Assembly (NCBI RefSeq): GCF_018614575.1
Contig: NZ_JAGGOJ010000017.1
Coordinates: 1-64,000, forward strand
Direction: 5' to 3'
From: Streptomyces sp. ISL-10
GTDB taxonomy: Bacteria > Actinomycetota > Actinomycetes > Streptomycetales > Streptomycetaceae
DNA length: 64,000 nucleotides
Shown here: in pieces, positions 16,160 to 24,776 of the stretch
How the letters are laid out: every line of letters starts with the position of its first letter
Position numbering within the stretch: the stretch's first letter is position 1
Position numbers and translations under genes: made by a program
The notes under the pieces: generated by a model
Told to the model about the DNA's origin: nothing
Seen by the model: only the letters and a program-made list of their open reading frames with translations
Databases searched by the model: none

Positions 16160-17113
16160 GTGACCATGCCCACCATTGCACCAGCATTCGCTGACGTGAC
16201 CGCGTCCGACAGCACGCTGCGCCGCTTCCTGCACGGGCTGCCCGGCGTCGACGCCGTCGGCCTGGAAGCGCGAGCCGCGTCCCTCGGCACCCGTTCGATC
16301 AAGACCACGGCGAAGGCGTACGCCATCGACCTGGCCATCTCGATGATCGACCTGACGACGCTCGAAGGCGCGGACACCCCGGGCAAGGTCCGGGCGCTCG
16401 CCGCCAAGGCCGTCCATCCCGACCCGACCGACCGCACGACCCCGCGCACCGCCGCGGTCTGCGTGTACCCCGACATGGTGGCGACCGCCAAGGCCGCCGT
16501 CGCGGGCTCCGGCGTCAAGGTCGCCTCCGTCGCGACGGCCTTCCCGGCCGGCCGTGCCGCCCTCGACATCAAGCTCGCGGACGTCCGTGACGCCGTGGCC
16601 GCCGGCGCCGACGAGGTCGACATGGTGATCGACCGCGGCGCCTTCCTGTCCGGCAGGTACCTCCAGGTCTTCGAGGAGATCCGGGCCGTCAAGGAGGCGT
16701 CCGGCGACGCCCGGCTGAAGGTCATTTTCGAGACCGGCGAGCTCTCCACGTACGACAACATCCGCCGCGCCTCCTGGCTCGGCATGATCGCCGGCGCGGA
16801 CTTCATCAAGACCTCGACCGGCAAGGTCGCGGTCAACGCCACCCCGGCGAACACCCTGCTGATGCTCGAAGCCGTCCGCGACTTCCGGGAGCAGACTGGG
16901 GTACAGGTGGGCGTGAAACCCGCCGGCGGCATCCGCACCAGCAAGGACGCGATCAAGTTCCTCGTGCTGGTGAACGAGACGGTGGGCGAGGACTGGCTGA
17001 CCAACCACTGGTTCCGCTTCGGCGCCTCCAGCCTGCTGAACGACCTGCTGATGCAGCGCCAGAAGCTGGCGACCGGCCGCTACTCCGGCCCCGACTACGT
17101 GACGGTGGACTGA
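16160..17113 (+). CDS. deoC: Deoxyribose-phosphate aldolase
   Basis: Splits 2-deoxyribose-5-P into acetaldehyde and glyceraldehyde-3-P. The 317-residue class I aldolase has the Schiff-base lysine in FIKTSTGKV (near residue 217), the second catalytic lysine in GVKPAGGIRT (near 253) and the Asp-bearing DEVDMVIDRGAF near 155. It is of the longer actinobacterial type. GTG at 16160 was preferred because TATGCT ends six bases before it; an in-frame ATG at 16166 is an alternative. Five bases separate its stop from the aldehyde dehydrogenase start, so product acetaldehyde is probably handled by the next gene. Confidence 0.93.
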   Translation: MTMPTIAPAFADVTASDSTLRRFLHGLPGVDAVGLEARAASLGTRSIKTTAKAYAIDLAISMIDLTTLEGADTPGKVRALAAKAVHPDPTDRTTPRTAAVCVYPDMVATAKAAVAGSGVKVASVATAFPAGRAALDIKLADVRDAVAAGADEVDMVIDRGAFLSGRYLQVFEEIRAVKEASGDARLKVIFETGELSTYDNIRRASWLGMIAGADFIKTSTGKVAVNATPANTLLMLEAVRDFREQTGVQVGVKPAGGIRTSKDAIKFLVLVNETVGEDWLTNHWFRFGASSLLNDLLMQRQKLATGRYSGPDYVTVD

Positions 17114-17118
17114 TCATC

Positions 17119-18555
17119 ATGGCTTCCGCATTCGAGTACGCACCCGCCCCCGAGTCACGGTCGATCGTCGACATCGCGCCCTCGTACGGCCTGTTCATCG
17201 ACGGCGAGTTCACCGACGCCGCCGACGGCAAGGTGTTCAAGACCGTCTCGCCCGCCAGCGAGGAGGTCCTCGCCGAGGTCGCACAGGCCGGCACCGAGGA
17301 CGTCGACCGCGCGGTGAAGGCCGCCCGCAAGGCGTTCGAGAAGTGGTCGGCGCTGCCCGGCTCCGAGCGCGCCAAGTACCTGTTCCGGATCGCGCGGATC
17401 ATCCAGGAGCGCAGCCGCGAGCTGGCCGTCCTGGAGACGCTGGACAACGGCAAGCCGATCAAGGAGACCCGCGACGCGGACCTCCCGCTGGTCGCGGCGC
17501 ACTTCTTCTACTACGCGGGCTGGGCCGACAAGCTCGACCACGCCGGCTACGGGGCGAACCCGCAGCCGCTCGGAGTCGCCGGCCAGGTCATCCCGTGGAA
17601 CTTCCCGCTGCTGATGCTGGCCTGGAAGATCGCCCCCGCCCTCGCCACCGGCAACACGGTCGTACTGAAGCCCGCCGAGACGACCCCGCTCTCCGCCCTG
17701 TTCTTCGCGGACATCTGCCGCCAGGCCGGCCTGCCCAAGGGCGTCGTCAACATCCTCCCGGGTTACGGGGACACCGGCGCCGCGCTCGTGGAGCACCCCG
17801 GCGTCGACAAGGTCGCCTTCACCGGCTCGACCGCGGTCGGCAAGGCCATCGCCCGCCAGGTCGCCGGGACGCGGAAGAAAGTCACCCTGGAGCTGGGCGG
17901 CAAGGGCGCCAACATCGTCTTCGACGACGCCCCCATCGACCAGGCCGTCGAGGGCATCGTCAACGGCATCTTCTTCAACCAGGGCCAGGTCTGCTGCGCG
18001 GGCTCGCGCCTGCTGGTCCAGGAGTCGGTCCAGGACGAGCTCCTGGAGTCGCTCAAGCGCCGGCTGTCCACGCTGCGCCTCGGCGACCCGCTCGACAAGA
18101 ACACCGACATCGGCGCGATCAACTCCGAGGAGCAGCTGACCCGGATCACCACGCTCGTCGAGGCGGGCGAGGCGGAGGGCGCCGAGCGCTGGTCGCCCGC
18201 CTGCGACCTCCCGACGTCCGGGTACTGGTTCGCGCCGACGCTGTTCACGAACGTCACGCAGGCGCACACCATCGCACGCGACGAGATCTTCGGCCCGGTG
18301 CTGTCCGTGCTGACGTTCCGTACGCCGGACGAGGCGGTCGCCAAGGCGAACAACAGCCAGTACGGCCTGTCCGCCGGCATCTGGACGGAGAAGGGCTCCC
18401 GCATCCTCGCGGTGGCGAACAAGCTCCGCGCGGGTGTCGTGTGGGCCAACACGTTCAACAAGTTCGACCCGACCTCGCCCTTCGGCGGCTACAAGGAGTC
18501 GGGCTTCGGCCGCGAGGGCGGCCGCCACGGTCTGGAGGCCTACCTCGATGTCTGA
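17119..18555 (+). CDS. Aldehyde dehydrogenase (probable acetaldehyde oxidation)
   Basis: NAD(P)-dependent aldehyde dehydrogenase of 478 residues, the normal family length. Visible motifs are the NAD loop PWNFPLLMLAWKIAPALATG (near 155), GSTAVGK near 235, the general-base Glu in LELGGKGANIV near 258 and the nucleophile in NQGQVCCAG, Cys292. The substrate is inferred from context: the gene follows deoC by five bases and would remove acetaldehyde made by DeoC. It overlaps the start of the next gene, which encodes a second, catalytically incomplete aldehyde dehydrogenase-like chain. Confidence 0.92.
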   Translation: MASAFEYAPAPESRSIVDIAPSYGLFIDGEFTDAADGKVFKTVSPASEEVLAEVAQAGTEDVDRAVKAARKAFEKWSALPGSERAKYLFRIARIIQERSRELAVLETLDNGKPIKETRDADLPLVAAHFFYYAGWADKLDHAGYGANPQPLGVAGQVIPWNFPLLMLAWKIAPALATGNTVVLKPAETTPLSALFFADICRQAGLPKGVVNILPGYGDTGAALVEHPGVDKVAFTGSTAVGKAIARQVAGTRKKVTLELGGKGANIVFDDAPIDQAVEGIVNGIFFNQGQVCCAGSRLLVQESVQDELLESLKRRLSTLRLGDPLDKNTDIGAINSEEQLTRITTLVEAGEAEGAERWSPACDLPTSGYWFAPTLFTNVTQAHTIARDEIFGPVLSVLTFRTPDEAVAKANNSQYGLSAGIWTEKGSRILAVANKLRAGVVWANTFNKFDPTSPFGGYKESGFGREGGRHGLEAYLDV

Positions 18556-19444
18556 TCAGACGCGCCTGAGTGTCTTCAAGACCTACAAGCTGTACGTGGG
18601 CGGCAAGTTCCCGCGTTCCGAGAGCGGCCGGGTGTACGAGGTGACGGACTCCAAGGGCAAGTGGCTGGCCAACGCACCGCTGTCGTCCCGCAAGGACGCG
18701 CGTGACGCGGTCGTCGCGGCCCGAAAGGCGTTCGGCGGCTGGTCGGGCGCGACGGCGTACAACCGCGGCCAGATCCTCTACCGCGTCGCCGAGATGCTGG
18801 AGGGCCGCAAGAGCCAGTTCGTGCACGAGGTCGCGGACGCGGAGGGTCTGTCCAAGTCCAAGGCCGCCGGCGTGGTCGAGGCCACGATCGACCGCTGGGT
18901 CTGGTACGCGGGCTGGACGGACAAGATCGCCCAGATCGTGGGCGGGGCGAACCCGGTCGCGGGCCCGTTCTTCAACCTCTCCACCCCGGAGCCGACCGGT
19001 GTCGTCACGGTCCTCGCGCCGCAGGAGTCGTCCTTCCTGGGGCTGGTCTCGGTCGTCGCCCCCGTGATCGCGACCGGCAACACCGCGGTCGTCGTCGCGT
19101 CCGAGAAGGCCCCGCTCCCGGCCCTGTCGCTGGGCGAGGTGCTGGCCACCTCCGACCTGCCGGGCGGCGTGGTGAACGTGCTGTCCGGGCGTACGGCGGA
19201 GATCGCCGCCCCGCTCGCCGCGCACCAGGACGTCAACGGCATCGATCTGACCGGCGCCGACGGGGTGCTGGCTAAGGAGCTGGAGATCGCGGCTGCGGAC
19301 AACCTCAAGCGGGTTCTTCGTCCACAGGCTGTGGACAACGACTGGCCGGCCGACCCCGGCACCCACCGCCTGACGGCCTTCCTGGAGACCAAGACGGTCT
19401 GGCATCCCACCGGCTCGCTCGGCGCCTCGGGTTCGGCCTACTGA
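18548..19444 (+). CDS. Truncated aldehyde dehydrogenase-like protein lacking the catalytic domain
   Basis: 298 residues, clearly homologous to the N-terminal coenzyme-binding part of aldehyde dehydrogenases (YVGGKFPRSESGRVY at 15, KAFGGWSGATAYNRGQILYR near 60, PVIATGNTAVVVASEKAP near 175). It stops where the catalytic domain should begin: there is no GQ-x-C cysteine and no ELGGK glutamate. The end (ETKTVWHPTG) looks like a family C-terminus, so most of the catalytic domain is missing rather than the gene being cut at random. The ATG overlaps the upstream gene by eight bases. The split complete-plus-dead pair recalls the two-domain ALDH16 architecture; a structural partner role is inferred. 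Confidence 0.8.
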   Translation: MSDQTRLSVFKTYKLYVGGKFPRSESGRVYEVTDSKGKWLANAPLSSRKDARDAVVAARKAFGGWSGATAYNRGQILYRVAEMLEGRKSQFVHEVADAEGLSKSKAAGVVEATIDRWVWYAGWTDKIAQIVGGANPVAGPFFNLSTPEPTGVVTVLAPQESSFLGLVSVVAPVIATGNTAVVVASEKAPLPALSLGEVLATSDLPGGVVNVLSGRTAEIAAPLAAHQDVNGIDLTGADGVLAKELEIAAADNLKRVLRPQAVDNDWPADPGTHRLTAFLETKTVWHPTGSLGASGSAY

Positions 19445-19456
19445 CACCCACAAGCC

Positions 19457-19492
19457 GAAGCCCCTGCCTCTCCGTCCGGAGGCAGGGGCTTC
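19457..19492. terminator. Bidirectional terminator after the deoC operon
   Basis: A perfect 14-bp stem GAAGCCCCTGCCTC (19457-19470) with 19479-19492 and an 8-base loop, followed by TTC. It lies between convergent genes. Confidence 0.85.
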
Positions 19493-19502
19493 TTCACGGG
19501 CG

Positions 19503-19928
19503 CTACGGCAGCAGCGCGCCGGTGACCGGGCCGGCCACCGGCAGGTCCTCCAGCGCCTGTCCCTTGGTGATGTTGTCCGTCACCATCGCGGTGCTGACCG
19601 GCTCGAAGTCGGCGACCTGGGTACCCACCGAGTTGCCGAGCGGGTCCACGCCGGTGTTCGCCAACGGGTGGAGCTGCATGCTCTTGAGCCGGCTGACGCC
19701 GTCCACGGACCGGGCGACCGTATCGGTCACGGTCTCCAGCGGAGCGGCAGCGAGCACCGAGCCCGGACCGGCGACGGGCTGCGCACCGACGAAACCGTCG
19801 GCCGGCACCGCCGGCGCGGCCTGCGCGGCCGCCGAGCCCGCGCCCAGTGCCGCACCCGCCGCGGCAACGGTCAGCCCGGCGCGCAGAAGCGTGTGGCGCC
19901 GGTGGGAAGAAGCTGCATGACGAGCCAT
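19503..19928 (-). CDS. Small secreted protein of unknown function
   Basis: 141 residues with a signal peptide: twin-basic start (ARHAASSHRRHTLLR), hydrophobic core (AGLTVAAAGAALGAG) and a probable AQA cleavage site near residue 37. The mature part is small, neutral, free of cysteine and rich in Val/Thr/Pro. It has the same overall style as the protein at 26186-26557 (APxxP after cleavage, GLLP-like end), so both may belong to the same streptomycete family of small exported proteins. AGGCAGGA lies upstream of the ATG at 19928. Function unknown. Confidence 0.75.
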   Translation of the reverse strand: MARHAASSHRRHTLLRAGLTVAAAGAALGAGSAAAQAAPAVPADGFVGAQPVAGPGSVLAAAPLETVTDTVARSVDGVSRLKSMQLHPLANTGVDPLGNSVGTQVADFEPVSTAMVTDNITKGQALEDLPVAGPVTGALLP

Positions 19929-20046
19929 GAATTCCTGCCTGTTCGAGTAATCGTGAGCGCACGGACAGTAGTTGAGATGTGAGACGGGCAACCACCCCGC
20001 CTCCTGGGGGTCCCCCGGGCGGATCGATGCCTCACACTTGTCTCCC

Positions 20047-20685
20047 GTGAGTTCCCAACCCATCCCGACCCGCGTGGTGCTGATCGCGGGCCCCTCCGGT
20101 TCCGGAAAATCGTCCCTCGCGGCCCGCACCGGGCTGCCGGTCCTGCATCTGGACGACTTCTACAAAGAGGGCAACGACCCGACGCTGCCCCGGGTGACGG
20201 GCAGTTCCGACATCGACTGGGACTCACCTGCGTCGTGGGACGCCGACGCCGCGGTCGCCGCCATAGCGGAGCTGTGCGCCACCGGCCGCACGAACGTCCC
20301 CGTGTACGACATCTCGGCGAGCGCGCGCGTAGGCCGCGAGACGTTCGAAACGGCCCGCACCCCGCTGTTCGTGGCCGAGGGCATCTTCGCGGCCGACATC
20401 GTCCGCCGCTGCCAGGAGCTCGGCGTACTGGCCGACGCCCTGTGCCTGCGCGGCCGCCCCGCGACGACGTTCCGCCGCCGCCTCGTGCGTGACCTGCGCG
20501 AGGGCCGCAAGTCGGTCCCGTTCCTGCTGCGCCGCGGCTGGCGCCTGATGCGCGCGGAACGCGGGATCGTGGCCCGTCAGACCAGCCTGGGCGCGCACCC
20601 GTGCGGCAAGTCCGAGGCCCTGGGGCGTCTCGCGGACGCGGCGGCCGGCCGCTGCCGTATGCCCGTGGCACGCCAGCCGGCCTGA
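20047..20685 (+). CDS. Uridine kinase-like P-loop kinase
   Basis: 212-residue P-loop protein. Walker A is GPSGSGKSSLA (residues about 14-24), followed by LHLDDFYKEGNDP, the uridine/phosphoribulokinase-type lid with DWDSPASWD near 62, YDIS near 92 and FVAEGIFAADIV near 117. It would phosphorylate uridine or a related nucleoside, which fits the surrounding nucleoside genes, but it has no regulon palindrome. The GTG at 20047 starts VSSQPIPTRVVLIAGPSG; no Shine-Dalgarno is seen, and CACACT eight bases upstream may be a -10 for a leaderless transcript. A strong T-tailed terminator follows. Confidence 0.82.
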   Translation: MSSQPIPTRVVLIAGPSGSGKSSLAARTGLPVLHLDDFYKEGNDPTLPRVTGSSDIDWDSPASWDADAAVAAIAELCATGRTNVPVYDISASARVGRETFETARTPLFVAEGIFAADIVRRCQELGVLADALCLRGRPATTFRRRLVRDLREGRKSVPFLLRRGWRLMRAERGIVARQTSLGAHPCGKSEALGRLADAAAGRCRMPVARQPA

Positions 20686-20708
20686 CGCGGTTCCCGCCCG
20701 CGGACATG

Positions 20709-20757
20709 GGAGTGGGGCCGGACAGAACCCCCCGATCTGTCCGGCCCCACTCCGTTT
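20709..20757 (+). terminator. Rho-independent terminator after the uridine kinase gene
   Basis: A perfect 16-bp stem (20709-20724 with 20738-20753) is followed by GTTTT, an unusually canonical terminator for this genome. Confidence 0.88.
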
Positions 20758-20844
20758 TCCCCCGTGGATCCCCGTGTCCCCCGCGGATCCGTCCCGCCGT
20801 CTCCCCCGAAACAGCGGCCCCGTTCCCCCGTGTCCCCCGTGCCT

Positions 20845-21621
20845 TCAGGCCACCAGCTCGCCGAAGGACTCCTCCTCGTCACGGCCGAAGCTGAGGACCT
20901 CGTCCTCGCGCAGCCGGCGGAGCGACCGCCAGATGCTCGACTTCACCGTGCCGACACTGATGTCCAGGATCTCCGCGATCTCCGGGTCCGTGCGGCCCTC
21001 GTAGTAGCGCAGGACCAGCATCGTCCGCTGGAGTTCGGGAAGCCTGGCGAGCGCCTGCCACAGGACCGCGCGCAGCTCCGTGCCCCGCATCGCGTCGGTG
21101 TCGCCGACTGTCTCCGGCAGCTCCTCCGTCGGGTACTCGTTGAGCTTGCGCCGGCGCCAGGCGCTGATGTGCAGATTGGTCATGGTGCGGCGCAGATAGC
21201 CGCCGACCGCCGCCTTGTCGCTGATCCTGTCCCAGGCGCGGTACGTCGAGAACAGCGCGCTCTGCAGCAGGTCCTCGGCCTCGTACCGGTCGCCGGTCAG
21301 GTGGTAGGCGGTGGCGTACAGAGAGGCGCGGCGTTCCTGGACGTAGGCGGTGAACGCGGCTTCCGCGGACCCCGACTCCGGCAGGTTCGACCGCTCCCCC
21401 GTTGCCTCTCCGTACGCCGTTCCCCCGTCAGTCACGGCCACCATGTACGTCGCCTTGTGCTGACGCCCGGCGCCGCGAACGCACCCCCGCCCTCCCCCAT
21501 GCTCCGGGCTTCGCCCGAGAAGGGAGGTGCCCCCAGCCGCGCCGGACTTCTCCGCGCTCCGTACGACGTCGTGGAGACGCGTGACAACTGCGCTTGAGGT
21601 GGTGCTGTGCAGTGCGTTCAT
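20845..21621 (-). CDS. sigQ: ECF-type RNA polymerase sigma factor SigQ
   Basis: SigE-like extracytoplasmic-function sigma factor, 258 residues. Region 2 is ERRASLYATAYHLTGDRYEA with EDLLQSALFSTYRAWDRI (near residues 100-135), and region 4 is LARLPELQRTMLVLRYYEG followed by DPEIAEILDISVGTVKSSIW (near 195-240). It is divergent from afsQ1-afsQ2, as I recall for S. coelicolor sigQ, a target and modulator of the AfsQ system. The ATG at 21621 (MNALHSTTSSAVV) matches my memory of SigQ, although the first about 80 residues are weakly constrained and a start near 21441 is possible. Confidence 0.85.
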   Translation of the reverse strand: MNALHSTTSSAVVTRLHDVVRSAEKSGAAGGTSLLGRSPEHGGGRGCVRGAGRQHKATYMVAVTDGGTAYGEATGERSNLPESGSAEAAFTAYVQERRASLYATAYHLTGDRYEAEDLLQSALFSTYRAWDRISDKAAVGGYLRRTMTNLHISAWRRRKLNEYPTEELPETVGDTDAMRGTELRAVLWQALARLPELQRTMLVLRYYEGRTDPEIAEILDISVGTVKSSIWRSLRRLREDEVLSFGRDEEESFGELVA

Positions 21622-21706
21622 CTCGCGCCCCCCGTCGAGTGGAGTCTGCTTCGTTCCGTGTGACAAGAAGCTTGCCCGGGCTCTTTCATCGCGGTGTCCG
21701 CCGACT

Positions 21707-21722
21707 GTCACAGGCGCGTCAC
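21707..21722. promoter_or_regulatory. AfsQ1-type binding site in the sigQ/afsQ1 intergenic region
   Basis: GTCAC-N6-GTCAC (21707-21711 and 21718-21722) is a perfect match to the GTnAC-n6-GTnAC site described for AfsQ1 in S. coelicolor. It lies between sigQ and afsQ1, so AfsQ1 probably controls one or both. Confidence 0.75.
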
Positions 21723-21791
21723 AGAGGCCGGGGACAATGGTGATGGTCCAAGGAGTCGAACGTTGACGACCGCATGGGCCAGAATGGGCCC

Positions 21792-22469
21792 GTGCCTTTC
21801 CTGTTGCTGATCGAGGACGACGACGCCATCCGCACGGCCCTCGAACTCTCCCTGTCCCGCCAGGGCCACCGTGTGGCCACCGCGGCGACGGGAGAAGACG
21901 GCCTGCAGCTGCTGCGCGAGCAGCGGCCGGACCTGATCGTGCTGGATGTGATGCTGCCCGGTATCGACGGCTTCGAGGTGTGCCGCCGCATCAGGCGCAC
22001 CGATCAGCTGCCGATCATCCTGCTGACCGCCCGCAGCGACGACATCGACGTGGTCGTCGGGCTGGAGTCCGGTGCCGACGACTATGTGGTCAAACCGGTG
22101 CAGGGGCGGGTGCTGGACGCCCGTATCCGCGCCGTACTGCGCCGCGGCGAGCGGGAGTCCACCGACTCGGCGACCTTCGGCTCCCTGGTGATCGACCGCT
22201 CCGCGATGACGGTCACCAAGAACGGCGGCGATCTGCAGCTCACGCCGACCGAGCTGCGACTGCTGCTGGAGCTGAGCCGCCGGCCGGGACAGGCGCTGTC
22301 CCGCCAGCAACTGCTGCGCCTGGTGTGGGAGCACGACTACCTCGGCGACTCGCGTCTGGTGGACGCGTGTGTGCAGCGGCTGCGGGCGAAGGTCGAGGAC
22401 GTGCCGTCCTCACCGACCCTGATCCGTACGGTGCGTGGCGTCGGCTACCGGCTGGACGCTCCCCAGTGA
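21792..22469 (+). CDS. afsQ1: Two-component response regulator AfsQ1
   Basis: OmpR/PhoB-type response regulator, 225 residues, the length I recall for AfsQ1. The receiver domain has acidic residues EDDD at 8-11, phospho-acceptor Asp52 in VLDVMLPG, and Lys in YVVKPV near 101. The winged-helix domain (about 125-220) ends VRGVGYRLD. In S. coelicolor AfsQ1 responds to nitrogen supply (glutamate-rich conditions) and affects antibiotic production. GTG at 21792 is chosen because the protein then begins PFLLLIEDDD. CAGAAT lies six bases upstream, so it may be leaderless. It forms an operon with afsQ2 and a lipoprotein gene. Confidence 0.95.
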   Translation: MPFLLLIEDDDAIRTALELSLSRQGHRVATAATGEDGLQLLREQRPDLIVLDVMLPGIDGFEVCRRIRRTDQLPIILLTARSDDIDVVVGLESGADDYVVKPVQGRVLDARIRAVLRRGERESTDSATFGSLVIDRSAMTVTKNGGDLQLTPTELRLLLELSRRPGQALSRQQLLRLVWEHDYLGDSRLVDACVQRLRAKVEDVPSSPTLIRTVRGVGYRLDAPQ

Positions 22470-22509
22470 CCCACGGGCTTGGCGCGTGCGCGCCGGACGG
22501 GACCGTTCG

Positions 22510-24141
22510 GTGAGCGGTGGTACGGGCAAGGGCACGGCGGACGGCGCGGACGGCGCGGACGGCGCGGACCGTATCGGGGGCGGCGCGCGGCGCGGGCCGC
22601 TCGCCGGACTGCGGCTGACGAGTCTGCGGCTGCGCCTCGTGGTCGTCTTCGCGCTGGTCGCGCTGACCGCGGCGGTCTCCGCCTCCGGCATCGCGTACTG
22701 GCTCAACCGCGAGGCGGTGCTCACCCGCACCCAGGAAGCGGCGCTCGGCGACTTCCGGCAGGAGATGCAGAACCGCGCGGCGGCGCTGCCGCTGCGGCCC
22801 ACCCAGGCCGAACTGCAGAAGACCGCCGAGCAGATGGCGAGCGGCGGCGACCACAGCGTGGTGCTGATCGCCGAGCGCGCCGAGGGCAAGCCGATCACCG
22901 GGGTGTCCGACCGCGACGAGTTCACGCTGGCGGACGTGCCGCGGTCGCTTCAGGACGCGGTGAACGACCGGCAGGACGTCGGCGCCGGCAACTCCGATCC
23001 GTACCACCTGTACTGGCAGCGCACCGAGCGCCGGGGCGAGCCGTATCTCGTCGGCGGTACGCGGATCACCGGCGGCGGGCCGACCGGCTATCTGTTCACC
23101 TCGCTCGACCAGGAGCGGCAGGACCTCAACTCCCTGGCCTGGTCGCTCGGCATCGCCACACTGCTGGCCCTCATCGGCTCGGCGCTGCTCGCCCAGGCCG
23201 CCGCCACGACCGTGCTCAAGCCGGTGCACCGGCTGGGCGAGGCGGCCAGGCGGCTCGGCGAGGGCAAGCTCGACACCCGGCTGCGGGTCTCGGGTACGGA
23301 CGAACTCGCCGAGCTGGCACGGACGTTCAACAAGACGGCCGCTTCGCTGGAGAAGAAGGTCGCGGACATGAGCGCGCGGGAGGAGTCGAGCCGGCGGTTC
23401 GTCGCCGACATGTCCCACGAGCTGCGCACCCCGTTGACCGCGCTGACCGCCGTCACGGAGGTGCTCGAGGACGAGGCCGACAGCCTCGATCCGATGATCG
23501 CCCCGGCCGTGAACCTCGTGGTGAGCGAGACGCGGCGGCTGTACGACCTCGTGGAGAACCTGATGGAGGTCACCCGCTTCGACGCGGGCACCGCGAGGCT
23601 CGTGCTCGACACGGTGGACGTGGCCGACCAGGTCACCGCGTGCATCGACGCCCGTGCCTGGCTGGACGCGGTCGAACTGGACGCCGAGCGCGGGATCATG
23701 GCCCGCCTGGACCCCCGCCGGCTCGATGTGATCCTGGCCAATCTGATCGGCAACGCCCTCAAGCACGGCGGCTCCCCGGTACGGGTGTCCGTGCGGCTGG
23801 GCGACAACGATCTGATCATCGAGGTGCGGGACCACGGGCCCGGCATCCCCGAGGACGTCCTGCCGCACGTCTTCGACCGGTTCTACAAGGCCAGCGCCTC
23901 GCGGCCGCGCTCCGAGGGAAGCGGTCTCGGTCTGTCGATCGCCGTCGAGAACGCCCATATCCACGGCGGCGACATCACAGCGGCCAACTCCCCGGACGGG
24001 GAAGGCGCCGTCTTCGTCCTGCGCCTGCCCCGTGACGCGTCCGAGAGCGCGGACTGCGAGGCGGCCCGGGCGGACGACGCGGACAGCGAAAACGGCGGCC
24101 ATGGTGTCGGCCGCGAGCGGGGAGAGGGGGACGCGCAGTGA
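22510..24141 (+). CDS. afsQ2: Sensor histidine kinase AfsQ2
   Basis: Membrane sensor kinase, 543 residues from the GTG at 22510. Order: a short Gly/Asp-rich cytoplasmic lead containing ADGADGADGAD, TM1 (RLVVVFALVALTAAVSASGI), an extracytoplasmic sensor of about 140 residues, TM2 (LGIATLLALIGSALLAQAAA), HAMP, the H-box RRFVADMSHELRTPL, then N-box NLIGNALKHG, DHGPGIP and GSGLGLSIA. It phosphorylates AfsQ1. Start 22510 was preferred over GTG 22486 because GGACGGGA sits about eight bases upstream. The C-terminal about 30 residues are acidic and low complexity. The stop overlaps the next start by four bases. Confidence 0.93.
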   Translation: MSGGTGKGTADGADGADGADRIGGGARRGPLAGLRLTSLRLRLVVVFALVALTAAVSASGIAYWLNREAVLTRTQEAALGDFRQEMQNRAAALPLRPTQAELQKTAEQMASGGDHSVVLIAERAEGKPITGVSDRDEFTLADVPRSLQDAVNDRQDVGAGNSDPYHLYWQRTERRGEPYLVGGTRITGGGPTGYLFTSLDQERQDLNSLAWSLGIATLLALIGSALLAQAAATTVLKPVHRLGEAARRLGEGKLDTRLRVSGTDELAELARTFNKTAASLEKKVADMSAREESSRRFVADMSHELRTPLTALTAVTEVLEDEADSLDPMIAPAVNLVVSETRRLYDLVENLMEVTRFDAGTARLVLDTVDVADQVTACIDARAWLDAVELDAERGIMARLDPRRLDVILANLIGNALKHGGSPVRVSVRLGDNDLIIEVRDHGPGIPEDVLPHVFDRFYKASASRPRSEGSGLGLSIAVENAHIHGGDITAANSPDGEGAVFVLRLPRDASESADCEAARADDADSENGGHGVGRERGEGDAQ

Positions 24142-24776
24142 TACTCCCCGGAACATCGGCGGCCCGCCGACCGGCGGCCGCACTGGCCGCTCTGGCCGCT
24201 CTGGCCGGCGCCCTCGCGCTCGCGGGCTGCGGGATCAGGCCCACACAGGTGCCCGTGGACGCCGGCCCCGCGCCCTCGCGTGTGCCGTGCGAGGTGTCCG
24301 GCGTCGACGTCGCCCCGCAGGCGGGGCGTACGGGCGTCCCGGTCCGCGTGTATCTGGTGTGCGCCTCACAGCTGGTGTCGGTCGACCGCACGGCGGGGAC
24401 GACGGAGGAGAAGGCCCCGGCCGACCGCGTCGCGACCGCGCAGGCGCTGCTCGACGAGCTCCAGCGGGAGCCGTCGGCCCCCGAGCACGAGGCGGGCTTC
24501 TCCACGTATGTACGCGGGCCGCTGCTGCTGAACGCCGGACGGCGCGACGACCCGGCCGGGGCGCTGCGCCTGAGCCGCCAGCCGGAGGACCTGCCGCCGG
24601 CCGCACTGGCACAGATCGTGTGCACCCTGCTGGAGAACGGGGCGACGGCGGACGGCTCGGTGCTGCTGGGCGGCCCGGGCGACTACGCCCCGCGCGCCTA
24701 CACCTGCCCGGACGCGACGAAGGAGCGCCCCGACGCGGTGGTCCCGACAGCGGGCCCGCCGGGCCCGCCGCACTGA
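24138..24776 (+). CDS. Lipoprotein of the afsQ operon
   Basis: 212-residue predicted lipoprotein: Arg-rich start, hydrophobic core (ALAALAALAGALALAG) and a lipobox ending LAGC with Cys near residue 32. The mature part has a GerMN-like pattern (DRVATAQALLDELQREPS) seen in LpqB-type sensor-associated lipoproteins, with three further cysteines and a Pro-rich tail. GTG overlaps the afsQ2 stop (GTGA), so translation is probably coupled. By context it is an extracytoplasmic accessory of the AfsQ2 kinase; I recall the same gene in the S. coelicolor afsQ operon. Confidence 0.82.
   Translation: MILPGTSAARRPAAALAALAALAGALALAGCGIRPTQVPVDAGPAPSRVPCEVSGVDVAPQAGRTGVPVRVYLVCASQLVSVDRTAGTTEEKAPADRVATAQALLDELQREPSAPEHEAGFSTYVRGPLLLNAGRRDDPAGALRLSRQPEDLPPAALAQIVCTLLENGATADGSVLLGGPGDYAPRAYTCPDATKERPDAVVPTAGPPGPPH

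Noticed and set aside
20325..20336. A seventh nucleoside palindrome in the uridine kinase gene (GCGCGCGTAG)
   Set aside because: It lies inside the coding sequence and only the right half matches; likely chance at this GC content.
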